DNA from: Cristatella mucedo | Lineage: Eukaryota; Bryozoa; Phylactolaemata; Cristatellidae | Assembly: GCA_009760855.2 (NCBI GenBank) | Contig: WPIO01000207.1 | Location: forward strand, 107,501-171,500 | DNA: 64,000 nucleotides | Direction of reading: 5' to 3' | Shown: positions 1 to 11,895 of the stretch, piece after piece | Numbering within the stretch: the first letter of the stretch is position 1 | Layout: each line of letters begins with the position of its first letter | Made by a program: the position numbers and the translations under genes | Notes under the pieces: model-generated | Database searches by the model: none | Seen by the model: only the letters and a program-made list of their open reading frames with translations | Told to the model about the DNA's origin: nothing

Positions 1-881
1 TATAATTATGTGAGTAAGGACATGAATAATGTAAGCGAAATATCAGCATTATAAGTTCTTTCATCTTATGAGCTGCTTCTATTGTTTACTAGATCTAGAT
101 CTATAAAAAAAATCATGTGAAAAAAATGGCAGTAGCACAGATTGTTGCTGTATAATTCCGAAGTCCACTACCATCAAACTCATTTACACTACAAATCAAG
201 ATCACAAAATATCGCATCCAACTATAAACAGAAATTTGGGTCCAAGATTAACTTTTTGTGTAATACATATCTCTTTGTAAAGAGTCTTCCATCGTTTGTG
301 CTTTCTTAAATTTAAAAAATACTTCAATAACTGTAGAAGACAAACGATCCATAACCAGATATAAGCCGAGTATTTACGGCTAGACAAAAACAATGGCTAG
401 TGGCTTCTTTAATTTAGTAGTATCAAATGCGAGCTATCAGACTTACATACTGTATCGGCCGACTGAATTGGACATAAATCTCTACTAATTAAAGAAAAAC
501 GCCCGTCCTTCAGTCATGCGTCAACATGACAACCAGTAATTCAGCGAGTGGCGTTTAATAGCCGTGTGTGTGTGTGCAGGATTGTATTTATACTATAACT
601 CTGAGAAGCGAGTCCAAAGGCTGCAGTGAGAGCTTTAGTGTGCATCAAGTGTGACTTATTTTGCTATTAGATATAAAGACTCGAGAGCAACGAAAAGCAA
701 ATGATCAGAAGAAGTAGCGAAAGCAATAACTGAAAATTATCCAACAGTCTATTTGAATAGCCAAATAGGATAATAACAGACCCTGGATCCAAGTTCAACT
801 GAAAAATCAAAATCAAGAAAGAAATGGAAAGACACGGAATGCGTAAAATAAAAGCAAAAACCAAAAATAACGGTGCAATAG
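1..881. other. AT-rich sequence, nothing recognised
   Basis: Short frames only; no repeat or gene seen. Confidence 0.5.
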
Positions 882-908
882 TTATATATATATATATATA
901 TATATATT
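882..908. repeat. (TA)n microsatellite
   Basis: Pure TA run beside a SINE2 3' tail. Confidence 0.9.
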
Positions 909-930
909 AATGGTGAATGAATATATGTAA

Positions 931-1060
931 AAATTTATTTATATAGCGCCCCAAGATAAATTAATCTCTATTCAGGCGCTTCGCATATGCCTCGGGGCTT
1001 GAGTCCACGACCTCAGTCAGACTTTGGTCGGGGCGAGCACCTTGACCGCTGGACCAAACC
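931..1060 (-). mobile_element. SINE2 (tRNA head, LINE-A-type tail)
   Basis: Reverse orientation: tail TATATAGCGCCCCAAGATAA and CTATTCAGGCGCTTCGCATA, then tRNA-like GGGGCTTGAGTCCACGACCT and GACCGCTGGACCAAACC. Confidence 0.75.
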
Positions 1061-1121
1061 AGATCAGAGAAAGAATCAAACTATAGCAGAAAATGCTTTC
1101 AGTGCGCAATATGAAAACTAG

Positions 1122-1518
1122 TTATCAAGTCTAAATAAATTTGATAGCAGTAGAAACAGAGAATGGATAGAGAAATTTCCAAAACTCTTAGATTACTTGA
1201 ATAATAACATTAAAAGAGCAATTAGAGAAGAGACAGTTTTAGCTATAGGAAAAAAAGAAAAAACGAAATACTTTAGAAAAGTAGGAATGCATGAGAAATT
1301 ATTAATACTTGGAGCAAGCGTTAGATATTTACTAAATCCAGGTGAGGAAGAAAATTAAAAGGGGAAGAGCTTTAGATTTAAAATGGAGCTTGACTAAACC
1401 AAGGATAAGTAGGACCACTGTTAGGAAAGATCTGCCAGTTCGTTTTCTCCTCAACGATAGGAAAAGAAGTTTCATTAGGAAAGAGTTGCAAGTTGTTGAG
1501 CATGAGTATTTTCCTTAG
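1122..1518 (+). pseudogene. Integrase C-terminal-like relic, one frameshift
   Basis: Open from 1122 to a stop at 1358 without an ATG, then continued in the next frame from about 1349 to a TAG at 1516. The first part includes KLLDYLNNNIKRAIREE and VRYLLNPGE, the second RALDLKWSLTKPRI and RSFIRKELQVV. This order (helical end, VRYL-PGE strand, W-S, then R-S/G-F-R-EL) resembles C-terminal tails of integrases from Ginger-, Polinton- or gypsy-type elements as I remember them. The family call is inference. The DNA is AT-rich and the copy is truncated upstream by a SINE2 at 931-1060. Confidence 0.45.
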
Positions 1519-1754
1519 AGAAACACCAACTTCATGAGAATCTTTTATTGTATTTTTAAATTCTTCTTTTGGGATAACATCATCCAACAGTATATATTTA
1601 CTTTTAAATGAACTTGTATTTAGACTCACGAGTTGGTCTCTTTCTTTTATCAACCAGCGAAAGAACTCCGTCAATAGATATCAAAACAGCTGATATACCA
1701 GCAAGTATATGTACTACATGTGCTACATCAGGAACAGCAGGTATACAAATAAAT

Positions 1755-1900
1755 CCTAGCAGATTAAACAGCCTCTCTTTGTATAGCGACAGAAGAGCCT
1801 TTACGGCTATCACCCCCGCTTGCAGTACCGATAAAGTATCGCCCGCCGCAGGAATCGAACCACCGAATCGTGAAAGCAACCGCCTTACCTAGTGTGCCAG
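1755..1900 (-). mobile_element. SINE1 (tRNA-derived)
   Basis: Reverse orientation: tail CAGATTAAACAGCCTCTCTT, body GAGCCTTTACGGCTATCACC, then the B-box region (GGAATCGAACC) and head (CTTACCTAGTGTGCCA). The region 5' of the B box is partly deleted. Confidence 0.82.
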
Positions 1901-2350
1901 GTATATACGAACTAAATATAGTAACTCCAAGAGCATGGCTATATCTATGATGCATTTAGAATACCTAACTCTAATCAAATTAGTTAGACATATTCTTACT
2001 TTGGAATTACATAACACTATATCCTTATATCTCTTTTTAGTATATCTTAACAATAAAGTAGATATCTTAACTTCTATTTAATTTTTATTGTAAAATTAAT
2101 TCACAAGTGGTGAAAAACGTGAGCAAAAATGTAAATAAATTGAATTTTAATATAATTTGTTTTAATGTTTGGCCAATAATTACGTTTGACCAGTATTTTC
2201 ACAATATCAATTTTGATGACATTGGACAAACTGTTCTGTGGTGATTAGTGGTGTTTGATGGCATACGGTATTTAGTATATATGTTTGGGCATATCGCAGC
2301 GGTTACACTCAGTGTGAAAATGGGGACCGATCTTTAGCGAGGTCACCAGT
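1901..2350. other. AT-rich spacer, nothing recognised
   Basis: Follows the SINE1; no frame or repeat I can support. Confidence 0.5.
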
Positions 2351-2356
2351 CGAACA

Positions 2357-2875
2357 GTGAATGTCAGCTTTCGACATCCCAAAATCATTTGCTACTCCGC
2401 GAGGCACCGCCAGTGCTCTTTACTCACAACCTGGTTTTCGGCACGTGCCTCCTCCCTCCGGCACACCGGTTTCGACCGTCTTGGTCTCATTTATGGCTGC
2501 ATTCACGTCACCATCTGTCATCGAAGTGACAGCAGCCGTCGAAGCGCTGACCGCATTAACCGCCCTCTCGATTTCCGTCGCTGCCAACATCTTGCCGACC
2601 TCTGCGCCTTCTCTTCTGTCGTTTCCCAGACGGACGCCTCGCTGGCCTTCGATGCGTTCGCCGTCGCCCTGATAGCTGCAGCCAATCACCATCGCCCTGA
2701 TAGCCGCAGCAAACTGCTGCTTTCCCTCAGCCGTCGCCGCCAGCTGGTGCGTCACCCAACCACGACTACCGATCCTCTCAGTATGACTAGCTTTCACTAT
2801 ACACAGGTACAGAAGCCTTGCTCTGTCCGCTGGATTGGCCAATCTTGTCATCAAGGCCTCCAAAGCAGTTAGCAT
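2357..2875. other. GC-richer island with overlapping open frames, unrecognised
   Basis: A 171-codon plus frame (2357-2872) and a 151-codon minus frame (2420-2875, starting MLTALEALMTRLANP) overlap. At most one can be coding. The minus frame is alanine-, glutamate- and arginine-rich and looks more protein-like, but has no family motif I recognise. Confidence 0.25.
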
Positions 2876-3311
2876 TCCTCATTGAAGGTCACGTGCTTTT
2901 TCATGCAAGACTACGCAGTGACAACGCTTCGGTCTAAGAACAGATATGTCAGATATGTATGTGTACCATTGCAACGGTCGGTGAAGCTCCCGTCACCGTC
3001 TCGTCAGCATCTCGTCTAGCCTCTCGTCTCCTGGTCGAGCTGCTGCCGACTCACCGCTGTGCAGACATGAAAGCACTCTCGCAGCATTGCTAAGGCGGCC
3101 GAGATAGCTTGCAACAACATTTCAACGACGATACAAACACCGTAGCAATGTTTTGGTGGTTACATATTCAACTGACGCTCACATCGCACAAGGATACGAT
3201 CACTCTCTCCGCGTCCAGGTACCGTCTTCTTTTTTTTCTTCTCGGTCTGATAGGCCCGCCTCTCCTCTTCCAGACAACCCAGAAAATAGCGGAACCAAGG
3301 ACGGGCTAAGG

Positions 3312-3502
3312 CAGCGTTTTCCAACCTGCCGTGGGTCGCCACCCCTTCGGGGGTTGAACGACCCTTTCACAGGGGTCGCCTAAGACTTTCGGAAAACATG
3401 CATTTCCACATTTCGAACACAATAATTCTATGGTTGGTGGGTCACCACAACATGAGGAACTGTATTAGAAGGTGGCGGCATTAGGAAGGTTGAGAACCGC
3501 CG
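3312..3502. mobile_element. SPIN-like hAT non-autonomous transposon (copy 1)
   Basis: 191 bp with imperfect terminal inverted repeats (CAGCGTTTTCCAACCT and AGGTTGAGAACCGCCG). Internal landmarks: GGGTCGCCACCCCTTCGGGG, AGGGGTCGCCTAAGAC, ATAATTCTATGGTTGG, TCACCACAACATGAGGAACT and CGGCATTAGGAAGG. This order and wording match the SPIN non-autonomous hAT family as I remember it, known from tetrapods and some invertebrates. Both flanks contain TAAGG, but no exact 8-bp duplication. No transposase. Confidence 0.78.
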
Positions 3503-6500
3503 GTAAGGTGTTCTAAATAGCATGCATGCATTTAATAGCCATCAAGGATGGACCTATGTACCCCAGCTAGGCATAGGCCTTTACTCTAAGCCAAAAGTCT
3601 GTATGCATGGGCGCTCGAGCTAAAGCTCCTACGCATATGCCAAAGGCCACACCCTCGATCACATTATCTCTAGTGATTGTGCCCTGCTGACTCTATTGAC
3701 TCTGTCGTCACCCCTTTCTGAACATCTGATCGTATGCAGATTTGATTATAGATGGATTGTTTTCCGTATCGGCATCCAAAATTAAATTTATTTTGATTCA
3801 AGAATCTAGATTCATTTGACTTCGATGGGGCAAATTTGCATCCTGTTCACTTCTGCTTGACTCACCTACCGACCTTGACTCCTACATGCAATGTTATAAC
3901 ACTAGCCTAGGCAACGTCTGGAATGGTTTCACTCCTCTGACTAGGCCACAAGTCCGTCCCAGCTGAGAGACCCTTTGGTTCACGCCAAATATAAATAAAG
4001 CAACGAAGACGAGACGCAGGCTTCAAAATGAATCGAGACTTACTGTATATCCCTTGGCATTTAAAAGTTACTGTAGTTGCACCGATGTACTTTCGCTAAG
4101 GCCAAGTCCGTATTTTGTAAAGACATAATAAAATCACGGACCAATAACACGGGAGAGATTACATCCACTGTGGACAATCTCTTGGCCGCTAACAAACGAC
4201 CATACCTCGTAGTGACCCATAACGATGACTTAGCAGAGTGTTCCTCCAATTTATTAGTGTATATAGTTGTGAATAAATTATTTAATATAATAGATTAAGA
4301 CTCCATCTCCCTCACTGCCCTCACTGCTGGATTGCAACCCTACAGCTTTATTCTCTGCCTTGCTTAATTTATGTTCCCATTAAAGCACTAAATTTTCTCC
4401 CTGGCTCTAAAGACCTCTAGTCCTATTGACTCTGTCCATACAGTTTTTTATGAGGTATGTGGACCTGTTGCTGCGAACCATAAAGAATAGTTGAATATGT
4501 CCCTGGTTAGTAGTGAAGTCCCTTTGAGCTAGAGTGCTTAGCAGAAGCCATCCACCGGCCTACGATCCTTCAAGCGGATCCTACCACGAAACTTTAAGCG
4601 GAGTGATAACCGAGATCGTGAACATACATGGACACATTTCCTTGTACATGCTACCTGTAGCTGTGAGCGGAAGTTAGCTCATCAAACATGGCCTAGAGTC
4701 GTGGTCGGCTCACAATCCCTACCCCTCTGTAAAAAAAAAAGCTGTTTTCGGGCCTTTTATTATAAAACCCCAACAGCAAAGGGTGCTAATAGCTGCGTCG
4801 TTTCAGAGTCGCAGTGACCTCCTCAAAAACCCAGCCCCCCCCCGTTGATGCCCCGATCGTCATTTTACGGGACACTATGTCCTACATGGAAACGATGTCC
4901 GCTTTTACACCTGCGTCTCTCATCTGGTAATACGCACACAATAGCCGCTTCACTAACAAAAAATTTCCCTCCTTCCATCTCCTAATCAGAGGCACAAAAG
5001 ATTTAAACTCAATTTCTGCGCTAAAGCCCTAGCCGGGACCGAGTTTGTGGATGCTCAGGATCGCGAACACACGCGTTCGCGAGAACGCATGTTGCGTTGC
5101 TGCGTCTCCGGCTCCAGCAGCGCTAGTGGAGTCTCACGGAGACACGAAGACACGAGCGGGCGGATGTGAGCGGTGAACGAGACTCTCGTCTTTATTCCCC
5201 CGGCGAGTACATATACGAGTTAGGGCTGACTCCCCACAGATAAGGGAGTGCTTCTATGGTGAGCCACTGTGGTGGGCCACATGCTTACATCAAAGGCTGC
5301 ACTAAGTCAATTGCTCAACCACCAGCAGCAGGTGGGGCATACATTAGTTGCCAAGAAGCAATAGGCTCACACAACACGCACATACATGCACGTGCACAGC
5401 CCGCCTAGGTTTATGATCTTAAGAAGGTGTCTGAGAGACTAATCAATCCGTCGATCCGCTGGCGGGCACTCGCTTTTCAAATAAGTGAAGGTTGAATAGA
5501 AGTGGAAAATAAGTTGTTCTTGGAGGTTCCAGGGAGTTTTAAAGCCTTCCCTAATACATTAAAGTATACGATACAACAGGCGTCAGCATTAGTGATGTTT
5601 GCACACTGAAAAAGCGGGTTAATTTTCGGGAAGATGAGCCAGAGACGTAATGAGGGGCGGGCTCCATTTCATTACCCGCCATTCTTGCCGAGCTCGTGAT
5701 GCTTGAATACAAGAGTGAGAAAATGCATCAACACAGCGAAGCACTTTTATTCTTAATATTTTCTGACCTAAAATAGTTTTCTCGTGGCTGGCGCACCGCT
5801 GGCTTGAGGTTTGCTTTCGAAATGCTGTTTCGAAATACTGTAGATCGGTGAAATTATCAATACTGTCATCTACTTTTGATTCATTCTGTTTGCCATTTCA
5901 CTACAGTTTAAAGAGGCCCATATTTGGAGGCCAGATGGCTTACATAGAAACATATTTAGTTCTCTGAGGGCGCTATACAAATATAATATTATTCTATTTA
6001 TAAATGCTGGCATCACTAGCAACCCAACTCAGATGCAGGTTCGATTACATATTTTGCTTGGGCCGACGTTTGCGGCAACCTGCCATGTTTCTGGCTAGAT
6101 TATTATTGATCCTCAGCATTAGTTACACGCACACGAACGTGCAGAGGAGAGAGTGAAGGGCTCTACGTTATAAGCATTTGGTTTAGGAGCCTCATGCATG
6201 GCGCCGTGTGCTAGTCGCCTGTCATCGCCTAACCTCAAAACGTGCTTTAGAAAGTGAAAGTCAACGCCTGGACAGGCTATGATCACTGAGCAGAGTTTGG
6301 TGGCACTTCTTCGCGATCTGCCAACCCGCAACGATGGCTAGATACATCTGACCCGAACCCGGAAGGTCAGGTTGCCGGACGATGCACAGCTATCAACGCC
6401 CAACTAGGAAGTTCTTTGGTACAGCGTATCCATTTTTGAGTCCGTAAAGTTAGGTTCAAGCTCGCGCCGTGTCGGGCGTTGCGATTTGTCAGTGTGCCTG

Positions 6501-7944
6501 TACGGCCTTGATTGCTAGATTTTGCTGGGGTATCTCAAGGTAAGCAATCAAAATTTCTTCGGTACCAGTGAGGTCGTAAGCCAGATGTGGATGGGTTACC
6601 ATTTTCTTCGGACCGTCGGAGCTGCCTCGTGTCTCCTTATGATTTTCCTGGTATTTTCCGTTCATTTAAGCCGATTGCTCTCGATCCCTAGCGTTTAAAG
6701 GGCGGAGAGACTTCAAACTATAATTATTTACTAGCGGACATAATTCCGTTCTCTTTGGGCTAGCGCATGTAGCTCTTTCGTTGACATACATAGGTGGTAG
6801 GTGTCCTTCACCAATGATCGCAGACCCACATCCTTTCCTGCCATCCATTCACCTGAGTCGTTGTCGTTTCTGAGCTGGATGATTCATACCCCGGTCATGT
6901 TTATGGAGGTTTTCTTGTGAGATTAAAGAGGTGAGCATACGGCAAGGGTCTTTCCCCGTGACAACTTTCCTTTTTGTTTGAAGAAAACCTCTCAGTTTTC
7001 TTATGAGAGAGGTCTACGGAATACCACCGAAGTTATTACGCGCTAGTTGGCCTCGAGGTGCAGCTTAAGTAATAGGCGTGCATGTTTATTACGAGGGAGG
7101 GAGAGCAGAGAGAGCAGAGACGCTGACCTAATGTGAGAGCATGAAAGTCCTAAGAGCAGCACTTGACACGATTTAAGGCCTTCAAGAGTGGCAGATAATG
7201 AAATATGTACTTATCACCGTTGCTGTCAGTCAATAGTAAGAGTAGGTAGAGCTCGTGTCTGCCCGGCTAGATAAGGTGGCGACAGTCGATCACCGATCGT
7301 GCTATGAGGTAGCAGTGAGACCATTTGCTACCCACTGAATGCATGCAGCTCCTCTGCACTTCAGTATGTATGCATACACACACACACACCTACACGTGTG
7401 TGCGTTTGTGTGTGTGCCTGCGTGTGTGTGTACATCAGTCATTGTTGTTCCTGCATAGATAGAAGCAGAGGTAGCATTGGGTTTGCAGGTACCTCTGGCG
7501 TGCGTATTTGGTCGGTGAGTCCGTTTGATGGTAGGTAGATATGATGCAACAAAAGACTCGTGGCCGATCTGATTAGTCGATCTCATCATCCTTTGAATCG
7601 CTCACACAGTCTCACTGTGACTGACAGCAATTTTGTGCACATGCAAACTCATCCTTTGTGGTGCAGTGCTCTGAAGGAGCATCGACCAAATCCAGTTAAT
7701 ACCTGAGCATTTCTTTAATGTTTTCCTGCCTGCCTCCTTTAGAAGGAATGACCGTGTCTTTAGCTTTTTGTGCACCTTCCAAGTGCCAGTATATGAAATG
7801 TTGTTCAAGCTCATGCAGGCCCATAATTAGTTTTTTCTCACGTGTGTGCTGAAGGTACTGAACGTTCCACACTTTCGGAAGTACTTAGGGTACCGCACTC
7901 TAATTGGTCCATACTCTACTTACATCATGTCTGCACTTCTCTAT
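3503..7944. other. Unassigned, apart from one LINE-A-type tail
   Basis: No ORF with recognisable motifs. 5030-5230 is CpG-containing with a TTTATT (AATAAA on the minus strand), but no LTR pair was found. 7375-7436 is imperfect (CA)n/(GT)n. Confidence 0.45.
5936..5998 (+). repeat. LINE-A/SINE2-type 3' tail
   Basis: TTAGTTCTCTGAGGGCGCTA followed by an AT-rich run: the second half of the shared tail. No body recognised. Confidence 0.45.
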
Positions 7945-9720
7945 CTAATAATAATAATAATAATGCACTTGATAAAGCGCCCTCTGAGAACTCTATCTCT
8001 CTCTAGGCGCTTTACATTTGCTGCAAAGGGAAATGCAATTGAATGGTGAGTAGTATCATGCTTGATAAGCAAACAAAATGAATAACATGATTAGGGGTGA
8101 CATGCACAGGGTCAGCATGCAAATGTGGTTAGTGGCAGCATGTACAGTGTCAGCACGCATAAGCACATCAAGGACGAATCACAGGGACCCACTACATGCT
8201 GTCCTAAGTAGGTGTGTTTTTAAATTCTTTTTAAATGTGGTCAAGTCAGGGAATGTTCTGACGCAAGTCGGGAGGGAGTTCCAGGCTTTGAGAGCATACG
8301 AACTAAATGCATGGTCTCCGCAGGATTTGAGGTTTATACGAGGTAGTGGTAAACTGTTGGATTCCGAAAAGCAGGTGGTACGATGCTTGGCCTGATGGGA
8401 GAGTCTATCTGAAAGATAGGCTGGAGCCAAAGAATGAAGTGACCTAAAAGTGAGCGACAAAACCTTGAAGTCAATCCATTGCTTGACTAGTAGCCAGTGC
8501 AGGTCGGCGAGAAGTGGTGTAATGTGGCAACTGCAACGCTCACGACAGACAAGCCTAGCTGCGCAGTTTTGCACCAGCTGCAATCGCCTGATCACACATG
8601 CTGGTAGACCAGTAAGCAGTGAGTTGCAGAAGTCGAGACGGAATGTCACGAATGCATGGACCAACTTAGACGTGGTATCCTTATCTAAACAAGCCCGAAT
8701 TTTAGCAATGTTATGAAGCTGAAAATAGGCAGATTTGACTGTGGAGCTGATATGGTCGCTTAACGAGAGGTCACTTTGGAACATGACAACTAGATTTCGA
8801 ACTGATTCAACAGGAGATATGCTGGCAGAGCCAATTTTGAGTTTCAGCCTTTCCAATTTGTGAATCACACTGGGTTTGCCCATAACTAGTAAGTTAGTTT
8901 TATCATCGTTTAGTTTTAGAAAATTTGCTGCCATCCATGTGCGCATGTCATCAATACATGCAGCAAGTGAGTTGAGAGAATTCGAGGTGCTCGAAGGCTG
9001 GGAGGAATCAAAGCAAAGGAACAACTGAGTGTCATCCGCATAGAAGTGAAAGCCTAGATTGTGCTTGGCAATCACATCAGCAAGAGGGAGAGTATAAACC
9101 GTGAAAAGAACCGGACCTAGCACGGAGCCCTGAGGTACCCCATATTTCAGAGGTACCTCGGGTGATCTTTGTCTATTCACGTCAATACCCTGGAGTCTCT
9201 CACTGTGATAGGACCAGAACCACTGCAAAGCAGTGCCAGTGATGCCCGGGCGAGATGAGAGGCGCTCTAGAAGAACTTTGTGATCGATGGTATCAAAAGC
9301 TGCCGAAAGATCGAGCAAAACAAGCAGAGACACTCTACCCGTGTCTGCATTCCTAAGTAGTTCGTTGTATACCTTAAGCAATGCTGTATCTGTGGAGTGA
9401 TTAGCTCTGAAGGCAGACTGAAACTTACTAGCAAGGTGTGAGGTTTCGATATATGTGTTTAGCTGGTCCGCCACGACTCGTTCCAGTGTCCACGATAGGA
9501 ATGGTAGAAGGGAGACTGGGCGGTAGTTGCTTAAGTTATCTTTGTCTAGTGTCGCTTTCTTGAGAAGTGGCCTGACTACAGCTTTTTTGAACGGTGCTGG
9601 GACATGACCTGAGGCTAATGACATATTAATGATATTAGTTATGCATGGCAGCAGCAGATCGATGCAACGTAGGAGCAGGGCAGTGGGAATAGGGTCCAGA
9701 GGACTTGTTGACAGGAACAT
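7945..9720 (-). mobile_element. LINE-A copy A1 (CR1/L2 group), 5'-truncated
   Basis: Contains the open RT frame plus a 3' UTR (7945-8178) that ends in the family hairpin (AAAGCGCC ... GGCGCTTT) and an (ATT)n tail read on the minus strand. Reference copy for the family in this window. Confidence 0.88.
8179..9720 (-). CDS. LINE-A reverse transcriptase, open 513-codon frame (5'-truncated copy)
   Basis: Reverse transcriptase part of the second ORF of a CR1/L2-group non-LTR retrotransposon. Motifs in order: [10 protein letters not shown] (residues 65-74), [13 protein letters not shown] (motif A, about 135-147), [10 protein letters not shown] (motif B, 194-203) and FYADDTQLF (motif C, YADD at 227-230), then thumb and C-terminal region ending ACSGSL. 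It copies its own RNA at a nicked target in the nucleus. The upstream endonuclease is missing: similarity to other copies stops at about 9720, so the apparent start codon is accidental. No internal stop, unlike every other copy here, so this is the youngest-looking copy. Confidence 0.88.
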   Translation of the reverse strand: MFLSTSPLDPIPTALLLRCIDLLLPCITNIINMSLASGHVPAPFKKAVVRPLLKKATLDKDNLSNYRPVSLLPFLSWTLERVVADQLNTYIETSHLASKFQSAFRANHSTDTALLKVYNELLRNADTGRVSLLVLLDLSAAFDTIDHKVLLERLSSRPGITGTALQWFWSYHSERLQGIDVNRQRSPEVPLKYGVPQGSVLGPVLFTVYTLPLADVIAKHNLGFHFYADDTQLFLCFDSSQPSSTSNSLNSLAACIDDMRTWMAANFLKLNDDKTNLLVMGKPSVIHKLERLKLKIGSASISPVESVRNLVVMFQSDLSLSDHISSTVKSAYFQLHNIAKIRACLDKDTTSKLVHAFVTFRLDFCNSLLTGLPACVIRRLQLVQNCAARLVCRERCSCHITPLLADLHWLLVKQWIDFKVLSLTFRSLHSLAPAYLSDRLSHQAKHRTTCFSESNSLPLPRINLKSCGDHAFSSYALKAWNSLPTCVRTFPDLTTFKKNLKTHLLRTACSGSL

Positions 9721-9854
9721 CTAACTCCTCGAATGTCTCCCGACTTCTGTAAAGAGATCATCACAACATATTCTCTGTCCATTGGAAACTATTCCTTTTG
9801 TGCTTATTTGTGCTGACTCTTGGTTTTAATATCGAAACAAATTACATGCTTCCT

Positions 9855-9930
9855 TCCAGCATATGTAAAGTGCCTGGATAGAGATTTCTTTGTAGAAAGC
9901 TGCCATTCAAGTATTATTATTATTATCTTT
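9855..9930 (+). repeat. LINE-A/SINE2-type 3' tail
   Basis: GTAAAGTGCCTGGATAGAGA followed by an (ATT)n run, the family 3' hairpin tail without a body I can recognise. Confidence 0.5.
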
Positions 9931-9999
9931 ATCATTATTGGTATTGTTATTAGGATTAGTATGCTTGCTCTTGGTGCACAGCTCAGTAGCTAGACTTAC

Positions 10000-10320
10000 A
10001 ATTCATGGGCATCATAAAAACCTCATTATACCACTTCTCTTTGACTTGCCTTTGTTACCTGTCAAGCAGCATATTGATGTCAAGGTATTGTCTCACACTA
10101 TTACGTTCCTCTATTATCTTGCTCTTGTTTAGACATCTGAAATACTTACTCCTCGGGCTTTCAGTTGTACAATGTACTCGAACTAGTAGTTTAGGTATGC
10201 CTCTAAATAATTTTTAATCCTTTAGAGACTATGCCTTCAGTTTATATGCACCCAAAACCTGCATTTTACTGCCGGCTGACATCGTAACGTTTCCTGACTT
10301 GCTGAGACATAAAAAGAAAC
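10000..10320 (+). mobile_element. LINE-A fragment A8, degenerate
   Basis: Decayed C-terminal RT region; LLPVKQHIDVKVLS matches the A1 segment [13 protein letters not shown]. Several stops. A separate family-like 3' tail lies just before it at 9855-9930. Confidence 0.6.
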
Positions 10321-11369
10321 CAAAAACCAACCGTCAGCACAGCATCTTTTCAAGTGCAATGTGAAATACCTTGACTTGCTAAAATTGGGCATGCTCACTA
10401 ATTATTGGACAAGGTTTCTTTTGAGCATCTGCCAAATACCGAGAAAGTAATTTCTTACACTTTAAGCATTGCTTGATTGTTGTTGTTTGTGGAGGTGCTT
10501 TGATGCTGTTAGGTGATGGCAATGTCGTCAGCATTCAGAACCTTGATCGGCTTTGGTAGCTGGGATGTCACGAATCAGTCTTATGCTATCTAAGGCATTG
10601 TTAGGCAGCTGCTATTACCTCCAGACGCTCGGAGCACAGCTATGGTCAATGAACAAGGCAGCCATGAAGTGCAGAGTAGCCTAGAGAAGGACGACCTCTG
10701 TGAGCTTCAGCAGAAGTCTGCTGTGCCATCCAGTGTTATTGGCAGATGAAAGCTGAATTACCTACCAGACATCAGGTGACTTCTGAGTCACTCAATGGTG
10801 GAGTCAGCTGTAGAATCGGGTCACCATGGTAGCTGTGACGCTTGCAGCAGCTTGCCTGTTCCTGAAGGGGATGCCGTCGTCAAATAACAGTATAAGGTGC
10901 AAGGGCCATTTCCATTTTGATAGCAGTTGACAGACGTGATGTAGATCTGACTTCCTCGACTGCCTTCCTGACTCAGCTATGCTTCTTACTTTGGCTTTAC
11001 TGCGTGAGATGAAGTCTGTGCGCAAACGTTTGCGCACCGACAGATGCGTTGGCATGTAGTACACTTTAGAAATGTATCCAACTTAACACGCACTTAATAG
11101 TTGAGGCTGTGAAAAGTTGCAGACAAAGATATTTACGGTAAATTAATGGCTAAATCCACTGCATGCTTTCCTAGTTTAAGTACAGTTATAAATTCGGCCC
11201 TTTCCATGTCGGGGAGGAGGCCAGGCGACAGGAGCCATGCATGACAAGGAAGAGGCCAGCACATTGCCGACCACCCACCGGGTCCAGGCGCTTGGAGAAT
11301 TCAGGTGTTCAGGTGGAATGTCTTCGACTCCTGATGCCTCGCCACACTTGCCTGATGTCTGGAAGATTT

Positions 11370-11630
11370 AGATATTCGTTGCTACAGCCACATTGCAGCT
11401 CTTCTCGCCTATCTAAACTTGCTGCCCATCAATCAGCAAATCGACTCCAAGGGTCTGTCACTTAACATTAGATCCCTCCATTCTCTTGCTCCAGCCTACC
11501 AATTTGCATTAGTTTCACATCAGGCCTCCCATCACGCCACCAGCTCTTCTGACCCATTGGTCGTGCTCCTAACTCACTTAATATTCTATAGAGACGATGC
11601 TTTCAGTTAATATGCTTCAAAAGCCGGGAA
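11370..11630 (+). mobile_element. LINE-A fragment A7
   Basis: Thumb/C-terminal RT region (NLLPINQQIDSKGLSLNIRS, then [10 protein letters not shown]) aligned to A1. It stops at GGGAACTCA, where a minus-strand LINE-B 3' end begins. Confidence 0.7.
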
Positions 11631-11895
11631 CTCAATGTATCTCCGTCTGTAACTCCACAAAGTCATAAAGACCATGTGGGTGTTACGCTGGAGGGTTTTG
11701 TATAGCGCACTCACAGCCTGAGCAGCTTTCGGTACGCATTCGGTAGCCAACAGACTTTGTCTCATGCAACAAAGAGAAAGTGGGAAACATAGCAGAGTCA
11801 GGAGAGCAGTTGAGGTAGTGAGTAGCATAGAAGTAGCAGCTCAGGACCGCTGAAAAAGATGTGCCATAGTCGGCAGTAGGAGAGTAGTTGTCGTT
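11631..11895 (-). mobile_element. LINE-B 3' end fragment inserted in LINE-A A7
   Basis: Starts (minus-strand 3' end) with ATGTATCTCCGTCTGTAACT and continues as the copies at 32322 and 58137 do. The 5' side is truncated. Confidence 0.75.

Noticed and set aside
1378-1674. A 98-codon minus-strand frame
   Set aside because: It lies opposite the integrase-like relic on the plus strand and has no motif of its own.
1604-1955. Overlapping small frames on both strands
   Set aside because: They lie across a SINE1 and read its conserved body; similar frames recur in other SINE1 copies.
5030-5430. Solo LTR suggested by a minus-strand AATAAA and CpG-containing flank
   Set aside because: No matching second LTR, no TG...CA ends or target duplication seen.
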